Below, one piece after another: positions 15,932-20,916 of a DNA stretch of 20,916 nucleotides (position 1 is the first letter of the stretch; every line of letters begins with the position of its first letter). Position numbers and translations under genes: made by a program. The DNA lies in the IMG/VR virus record IMGVR_UViG_3300010334_000343, positions 1-20,916 of that record; one strand, written 5' to 3'. The DNA comes from a virus. Below the pieces are notes generated by a model. That model saw nothing but the letters and a program-made list of their open reading frames with translations, had not been told where the DNA came from and did not search any database.

Positions 15932-16905
15932 GGAGAATATCTAGCTACGACGATGGATACGCCACGGGCGACCTGTCCTTGTTCCCATCGGCTCTGGACG
16001 ACAAGGAGAGTCTCTACGAGGTTCGTAACAACGCAGAAACGCGCTTGAGGTCGGGACTCTCTTACAACGCCCGGCAGATCATCGTGGACAGCACGGCTGG
16101 ATTCCCCGGAAAGGGTCTCGTCAGGGTCGGGCCTCCTGCGGGTCGGGCGGGCGAGGCGGAGCTGATCTACTACGGAGCCAAGACGGATTCGGCCTTCAAG
16201 GATCTGACGCGGGGTTTCTCCGGGTCGAGGCAGAACCAATGGCCTTCTGGGGGGTGGGTCACGAATGCGGTGACCGCAGAGCCGCACAACGCGATCAAGG
16301 ATGCACTGATAAACATGCAGCATCGGGTCGGACTTCGTTCGTTTCCCGAGGACGGAACTCTTAACAGGCGGCTCCGAGACATGGAGCTCCGCTATCTTTC
16401 CCCCAAGGCACTCTTCAGGGCATTCCCCAGATCCTGCAAGCCGGGGACGCCCATAAGGTTTCAAAGCCTTTGCGAGGGAGACATCATCCGCTACATGTGG
16501 GATTTCGGGGACGGCGGGACGAGCGTGGAGCAAAATCCGGTGTACTCTTACGCGACCGAGGGAACCTACACCGTTAAGTTGCACCTGGTGACTGCTTCGG
16601 GGGCGCAAGGAATATCAACCAAGTCAAACTACGTTAGCGTCTCCATGAGCGAGCAGACGCCTTTTTTCTATGCGACTCTGGTTTCCGATCGGACATATCG
16701 ATTTGTAGACCAGACCGACGGCGAAATCAAACAGAGGTTCTGGGTGTTCGACGACGGCCAGAACTACGTGGAGTCCGACCCCGACGTGCACGAACACATC
16801 CATACCTATGCGGATTCGGGCTTGTACAAGCCGTCGCTGCTGGTAGGCTTCGCCGACGAGACGATACGTAGGGTGTTTCTCAAAGAAACGCTGGGGGTGT
16901 CATGA
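15928..16905 (+). CDS. PKD-domain virion protein, paralogue 1
   Basis: The protein has 325 residues. It begins with TTG overlapping the preceding stop (TTGA), with AAGGGG seven bases upstream. Residues about 48-130 form a beta module (QIIVDSTAGFPGKGLVRVG, then EAELIYYGAKTDSAFKDLTR) ending in EPHNAIKDALINMQHRVG. After a short helix (RRLRDMELRYLSPKALF) a PKD-type Ig fold follows: YMWDFGDGGTSVEQNPVYSY, then ATEGTYTVKLHLVT (residues 189-225). A second, weaker Ig fold has RFWVFDDGQNYVESDPDVHE and HTYADSGLYKPSLLVGF. PKD folds are commonly used in surface and adhesion proteins as spacers. The N-terminal module recurs in the next two genes. A virion decoration or fibre protein is the likely role. It has no signal peptide. 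Confidence 0.7.
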   Translation: MRRISSYDDGYATGDLSLFPSALDDKESLYEVRNNAETRLRSGLSYNARQIIVDSTAGFPGKGLVRVGPPAGRAGEAELIYYGAKTDSAFKDLTRGFSGSRQNQWPSGGWVTNAVTAEPHNAIKDALINMQHRVGLRSFPEDGTLNRRLRDMELRYLSPKALFRAFPRSCKPGTPIRFQSLCEGDIIRYMWDFGDGGTSVEQNPVYSYATEGTYTVKLHLVTASGAQGISTKSNYVSVSMSEQTPFFYATLVSDRTYRFVDQTDGEIKQRFWVFDDGQNYVESDPDVHEHIHTYADSGLYKPSLLVGFADETIRRVFLKETLGVS

Positions 16906-19193
16906 CCATACCAGTGGCGAGCCTCTTCCCGGAAAACTACGACAGCGACCTGAACCTGTTTTTGGTTCGGGACGCGCTTCGCGTACGCCTTCTTTATGAC
17001 TACAACCCCGGCGACGCAAGCGTGATCGTGGAGGCCGATGCGGAAGTTATGGGGCGCTTCCCGCCTACGGGCATAATAACACTCACGGAGCAGTGCAGCG
17101 ACATAGACCTTCGCGCCCTGAGCTTCCACTATTCGTCCAAGACATCGACGAGCTTCGAGGGACTCGAGATACTTCCCGAGTTCGCCGACCTGGACTCGGT
17201 GAAGCCGAAGAGGATAACGAACGTCACCATGAACGTGGTCGCGATGCACCACAACAACCTCAAGGACTCGCTGGTCGCGATCCAGGGAAACCTGGGAACC
17301 AAGTACGAAACTGACAGGGACACAATAACCGGCAGGATAAAATACTTGGAGAGGCTCGCGTTCCAACCAAAGGCGTGGTTCTCTGCCGACACACGGCTGG
17401 GCCTGGTTCCGCTATCCGTCACCTTCAAGAATGAAAGCTTCCGTCTTGGCCCCGGGAAAGTAACACAGACATGGGACTTCGGGGACGGCGATCCCGTGAT
17501 TATCGAAACGAGCAACGAGGATGAGTATTCCAACTACGAAGCCGTTCTACAGGGCGTGCAGATCAAGGGTCAATATCTGACCAAGGTGTACTACGAGCCG
17601 GGTGTTTACACCATATCCCTTCTCGTGGAGAACGAGTGGGGCGAAAGCAACGTGGTCTTCCAGGACATGATAACGGCGAAGACGGAGTGCCCGGAGGAGG
17701 CGAACATAACCATCAACGCCAGATCGACGCAGTCCTACATCGACGGCGACCCGATACTTGGCACGCGTCCGAAAATACGGTCTGTAGCCAACAGCTTCGT
17801 GGACTTCGAGGTTCCGCATGGTGCGGATCCGTCTAGGAATGGATATTCGTACGCAGGCGAGTTGTTGGAGATGGGGAGCAGTTCCAGCATGTTCGGAAGC
17901 CCCGTAGATCCCGTCGTGGAGTACACGTGGAATTTGGGAGATGACCTGCCCCACCCGAACTCCTCGTCCGCGAGGGCCTCCTACAGGGTGGGGGGCGTAT
18001 ACGACATAGTTCTCCGAGTGGATACGAGTTTCGGGTCGTATCGGATAACCAAGTACGAGGGGTCGGTCGACATAGTCGAGTCGAGGAACCTCTGGCTCTT
18101 CAAGTTTGATCCAGAGTCGGAGGACTCCGGCGGGGGCGGCACAGTGAAGGCCTGCGAGTTCGGACTACACAGCGAGACCTTCAAGCTCCTCGGCAACCAG
18201 ACGATATCTATCGACAGGGACAAGAGGTTTCTGGACTCCTACAAAGACCCGGCTTTTGACTCGGCAACCCTCGCGAAGGCGAGGGCCGAGTTCGGACGGA
18301 ATGTCGAATTGGCACCCTACGGAAGTCTGAGTTCGGGCTTCAGAGGGAACTCAATTATGTTCTGGGCCAAGGGCGGAGCCTCGCAGGACTCCATGCAGAT
18401 AGGAGTGGCCAAGTACAACGCTTTTGACGACCATTACGAGTCATTCAGCCCAATTTCGGGCAGGCCTTGGAACTGGGTTGCTCTCAACTCCCCGGGGAAG
18501 ACTTACTTCCTCTTCGGCAGCTCAGACCAGTCGCTTCCAAACACCAATGCTTCCACGGCAACTCGAACCGACTATGACCTCGCGTCGCATTCCGTTACGG
18601 CCTCTTCCTCTTTGGACTCATCTTCGTTTGGCAATGGCGCCGAAGAGCTGCTGGAGCATCCGTCGTACTACGAGGAGGGCATTCCCACGAATGGTTACTT
18701 CGCAACCTACAGGTCGGCATGGAAGGATTCGGTGGGGTACATCATCAGAAACTCGGCAGTCAACGATTTCTTCAGGATGTCGAGCTTCTACAAGACCGTA
18801 GGCAGCGTGTCTTCGCCCTTCAATACGATCACGAAACTCCCCGACATGGCTGGTACGGCCAAGACTGAAGGGGAACTGGTGTCGATGTCGAACGGCATTT
18901 TCTTCTTCAACAACTCCGGCGAGGTCAGCGCGTGGAACGACACTACCATGACTTGGGAGGTTGGACGAACAGGATCTGCCACCCTGACTTTCAGGTCTGT
19001 TCAGGACACCTATGCGTCCGGCTTTGACGACCGCTCGAACACCCTGCTCGCGGCTTCTGACGGCGACAGGGTTGCCTACCTAAGTTACGACTACAGCGAA
19101 AAAGCCTTCGTCAAGTTCAACGGTACGGACCTGACCTTCTCCAAGTTGCGCCAGAGGCCCGTCGGCACTCAATTCAACATGGGGGTGTACTGA
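16902..19193 (+). CDS. PKD-domain virion protein, paralogue 2, with C-terminal beta domain
   Basis: The protein has 763 residues. The ATG overlaps the preceding stop (ATGA). The N-terminus parallels the previous gene: a beta module (about 38-115), then VVAMHHNNLKDSLVAIQGNL (112-131) and RIKYLERLAFQPKAWFSA. PKD-type folds follow at about 158-260 (TQTWDFGDGDPVIIE, later YYEPGVYTISLLVENEWG) and 295-395 (VEYTWNLGDDLPH, then YRVGGVYDIVLRVD). Residues about 485-763 are beta-rich, with ELVSMSNGIFFFNNSGEV and SAWNDTTMTWEVG near the end. This resembles Kelch or other beta-propeller blades, but the blade count was not established. The last ~100 residues (LLAASDGDRVAYLSYD) fit that view. The protein may be a large fibre or adhesin. 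Confidence 0.68.
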   Translation: MTIPVASLFPENYDSDLNLFLVRDALRVRLLYDYNPGDASVIVEADAEVMGRFPPTGIITLTEQCSDIDLRALSFHYSSKTSTSFEGLEILPEFADLDSVKPKRITNVTMNVVAMHHNNLKDSLVAIQGNLGTKYETDRDTITGRIKYLERLAFQPKAWFSADTRLGLVPLSVTFKNESFRLGPGKVTQTWDFGDGDPVIIETSNEDEYSNYEAVLQGVQIKGQYLTKVYYEPGVYTISLLVENEWGESNVVFQDMITAKTECPEEANITINARSTQSYIDGDPILGTRPKIRSVANSFVDFEVPHGADPSRNGYSYAGELLEMGSSSSMFGSPVDPVVEYTWNLGDDLPHPNSSSARASYRVGGVYDIVLRVDTSFGSYRITKYEGSVDIVESRNLWLFKFDPESEDSGGGGTVKACEFGLHSETFKLLGNQTISIDRDKRFLDSYKDPAFDSATLAKARAEFGRNVELAPYGSLSSGFRGNSIMFWAKGGASQDSMQIGVAKYNAFDDHYESFSPISGRPWNWVALNSPGKTYFLFGSSDQSLPNTNASTATRTDYDLASHSVTASSSLDSSSFGNGAEELLEHPSYYEEGIPTNGYFATYRSAWKDSVGYIIRNSAVNDFFRMSSFYKTVGSVSSPFNTITKLPDMAGTAKTEGELVSMSNGIFFFNNSGEVSAWNDTTMTWEVGRTGSATLTFRSVQDTYASGFDDRSNTLLAASDGDRVAYLSYDYSEKAFVKFNGTDLTFSKLRQRPVGTQFNMGVY

Positions 19194-20916
19194 TGGCCGT
19201 CGGATATCCACCATCCCCAGCATTTCCGATATCTCTCGATTCGGATCGGACCCTGTATCTGGTTTACAACACCAGCGAGGCCAAGACAATTTATGACAAC
19301 GCCCCTTGGCAGGAGGAGATAGAGATAGTTCCGGTCGGTGCCGACATGCCAGAGATATGGGCGGACAATGGATTCGCGAATATATCCGGCGAGTTGTTCT
19401 ATTACGACTCCGTAGAGAAGGACGAAAACGACAGGGTCTTCAAGCTCAAGCGTTGCGCCAGAAATGTTGGGGGTAAACAGACGAGGTTCAATCCCGCCGG
19501 CACCTGGGTCCGGGGATTTGTCATAGCAGAACACCATAATCAGCTGGTCGATGCGACGATAGCGACGGAGGCTTACATATTCGACTTGGAGAACGAACTT
19601 TCGCTCCTGGAGAGCGAGACGCCCTGCCTAGACGACGCCCCATGCGTGGATGTCCATATAGATACAGAGGTGGTTAACCCGAACCCTCCCAACTGCTCGG
19701 GCACCACGATCAGCTACAACGTGACCATCAACGGGACATTCAACAGTTTCGTCCTTGATTTTGGCGACGGACAGTCTACGAGCTCCAGCCTTTCCGGAGT
19801 TCACACATACAGTCCGGGGGTCGATATCGACCCTGTTGTCACCGTGTTCAGCGACTCTTGCACAGTCGTGCAGACCCCGATTGACCGCGACAAGGACAGA
19901 GTTCCCGATAGTCCGCCCCCCGAAACACCGACTCTAATCGTGCCGGATCCTCCTCCGTTCCCCACCATTTCCATACCGACTCTCAACCCGCCTCCTACAG
20001 TCGTGGAACTTCCGCCGATTGTGTTTCCGTGCGTCAATCTGACCCCGAGCATAAGCATTCCGAGCATAATCAGCATAGTCCCCCCCGAGATATCCATAAC
20101 CCCGTTCAGCTTCACCCCGTTGAGCGTAAGTTTTGGTCCGGCCCCCTTGGTGCCGACGAGTTTCACCTTTGGTCCAGCGCCTACTGTGCCTCCGGTTTCG
20201 TTCACCTTCGGCCCCGCACCGATAATAACTCCGGCATCGTTCATATTCGGGCCGATGTCGTTCACATTCGGGCCCGCACCCAACATACCGCCAGTGTCAT
20301 TCACCTTCGGCCCGGCTCCATTGATACCGCCCGCATCGTTCAACTTCGGGCCGGCTCCATTGATACCGCCCGCGTCGTTCAGCTTCGGGCCGGCTCCATT
20401 GATACCGCCCGCGTCGTTCACCTTCGGGCCGGCTCCATTGATACCGCCCGTGTCATTTAATTTTGGCCCGGCTCCGAAGATCGATCCCGCGTCGTTCACC
20501 TTCGGCCCGGCTCCGAAGATCGATCCCGCGTCGTTCACCTTCGGCCCGGCTCCGAAGATCGATCCCGCGTCGTTCACCTTCGGACCAGCACCGAAGGTCG
20601 GTGGTTCATTCACCTTCGGACCAGCGCCGAAGGTCGGTGGTTCATTCACCTTCGGACCAGCGCCGAAGGTCGGTGGTTCATTCACCTTCGGACCAGCGCC
20701 GAAGATCAGCAACGCGTCGTTCACCTTCGGCCCGGCTCCGAAGATCGATCCCGCGTCGTTCACCTTCGGACCAGCACCGAAGGTCGGTGGTTCGTTCACC
20801 TTCGGACCAGCGCCGAAGGTCGGTGGTTCGTTCACCTTCGGACCAGCGCCGAAGGTCGGTGGTTCGTTCACCTTCGGACCAGCGCCGAAGGTCGGTGGTT
20901 CGTTCACCTTCGGACC
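19193..20916 (+). CDS. PKD and FxFG-repeat protein, paralogue 3, 3' end outside window
   Basis: The ATG at 19193 shares its first base with the last base of the preceding TGA. The frame stays open through the last base, so at least 574 residues are encoded and the stop lies outside. Residues about 40-130 resemble the module of the two preceding proteins and end in VIAEHHNQLVDATIATEAYI. A single PKD-like fold follows (NSFVLDFGDGQSTSSSLSGV, residues 185-204, then HTYSPG). From about 236 the chain is proline-rich (PDSPPPETPTLIVPDPPPF). From residue 311 it consists of S-F-x-F-G-P-A-P units of 12-13 residues, 22 in view. The repeats should be disordered or extended rather than globular. A fibre or stalk is the likely role. 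An open minus-strand frame over the same bases (19801-20907) is a by-product of the repeat. Confidence 0.75.
   Translation, partial: MAVGYPPSPAFPISLDSDRTLYLVYNTSEAKTIYDNAPWQEEIEIVPVGADMPEIWADNGFANISGELFYYDSVEKDENDRVFKLKRCARNVGGKQTRFNPAGTWVRGFVIAEHHNQLVDATIATEAYIFDLENELSLLESETPCLDDAPCVDVHIDTEVVNPNPPNCSGTTISYNVTINGTFNSFVLDFGDGQSTSSSLSGVHTYSPGVDIDPVVTVFSDSCTVVQTPIDRDKDRVPDSPPPETPTLIVPDPPPFPTISIPTLNPPPTVVELPPIVFPCVNLTPSISIPSIISIVPPEISITPFSFTPLSVSFGPAPLVPTSFTFGPAPTVPPVSFTFGPAPIITPASFIFGPMSFTFGPAPNIPPVSFTFGPAPLIPPASFNFGPAPLIPPASFSFGPAPLIPPASFTFGPAPLIPPVSFNFGPAPKIDPASFTFGPAPKIDPASFTFGPAPKIDPASFTFGPAPKVGGSFTFGPAPKVGGSFTFGPAPKVGGSFTFGPAPKISNASFTFGPAPKIDPASFTFGPAPKVGGSFTFGPAPKVGGSFTFGPAPKVGGSFTFGPAPKVGGSFTFG
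20123..20916 (+). repeat. 36/39-bp tandem repeat coding for S-F-x-F-G-P units
   Basis: From 20123 to the window end 22 units are read, the last incomplete. The first units vary (SVSFGPAPLVPT, SFIFGPM, SFTFGPAPNIPPV). The middle ones are 13 residues with LIPPA or KIDPA ends. Most of the later ones are 12 residues (SFTFGPAPKVGG). The units nearest the window end are almost base-identical, as expected if the array grew recently at this side. It continues outside the window. Confidence 0.92.

Noticed and set aside
19801-20907. Long minus-strand open frame (368 residues) with repeats NEPPTFGAGPKV
   Set aside because: It is the reverse reading of the repeat in the plus-strand gene, where in-phase 36/39-bp units keep both strands open. 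The plus frame continues from a module-bearing N-terminus, follows the operon and reaches the window end.

Overview
The window is a tail and baseplate gene block of a large tailed double-stranded DNA phage with a contractile tail (Caudoviricetes, myovirus type). The basis is an ordered run of recognisable contractile-tail families: tape-measure-like protein, tube/baseplate junction protein, gp53-like wedge protein, gp27-like hub, gp5-like spike with an OB fold, gp25-like protein, baseplate-J/gp6-like protein and a P2 gpI-like wedge protein. No integrase, insertion sequence, tRNA, CRISPR array or bacterial housekeeping gene is visible. The host cannot be named. Arginine is read largely from AGG and isoleucine often from ATA, so an enterobacterial host is unlikely. 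Shine-Dalgarno-like sites of the GGAGG type precede most starts, and several starts are TTG.

Region 1 (1-11916) is the tail core and baseplate: the end of a tape-measure-like protein with 108-bp tandem repeats, then seven plus-strand baseplate genes with overlaps or gaps of only a few bases. The hub and spike are unusually rich in cysteine. The spike has no lysozyme domain. The 1173-residue wedge protein carries a fibre-type module in its N-terminal part.

Region 2 (11913-15222) mixes structural and accessory genes: a conserved tail-type protein, an 82-residue unknown, a SET-domain (protein lysine methyltransferase-type) protein, a fibre protein with serine runs and a Cys-rich end, a protein resembling a degenerate GT-A glycosyltransferase, and one minus-strand gene of the nucleoside 2-deoxyribosyltransferase-like family. 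The minus-strand gene shares a CTAG stop tetranucleotide with its convergent neighbour.

Region 3 (15266-20916) starts at the only real intergenic gap (43 bp, divergent). It holds a coiled-coil protein and three consecutive genes whose products share an N-terminal module followed by PKD-type Ig folds. They look like paralogues that have diverged at their C-termini: one ends after its PKD domains, one adds a possible beta-propeller, and the last runs off the window as a proline-rich protein with at least 22 FxFG-type repeats. This last gene has no stop inside the window.

Taken together, the window encodes the injection machine (region 1) followed by decoration or adsorption proteins and possible virion-modifying enzymes (regions 2-3). 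The most unusual items are the FxFG repeat protein, the SET-domain enzyme inside a structural operon, and the PKD paralogue series. All coding stretches are close-packed, so no gene-free stretch longer than 43 bases exists.
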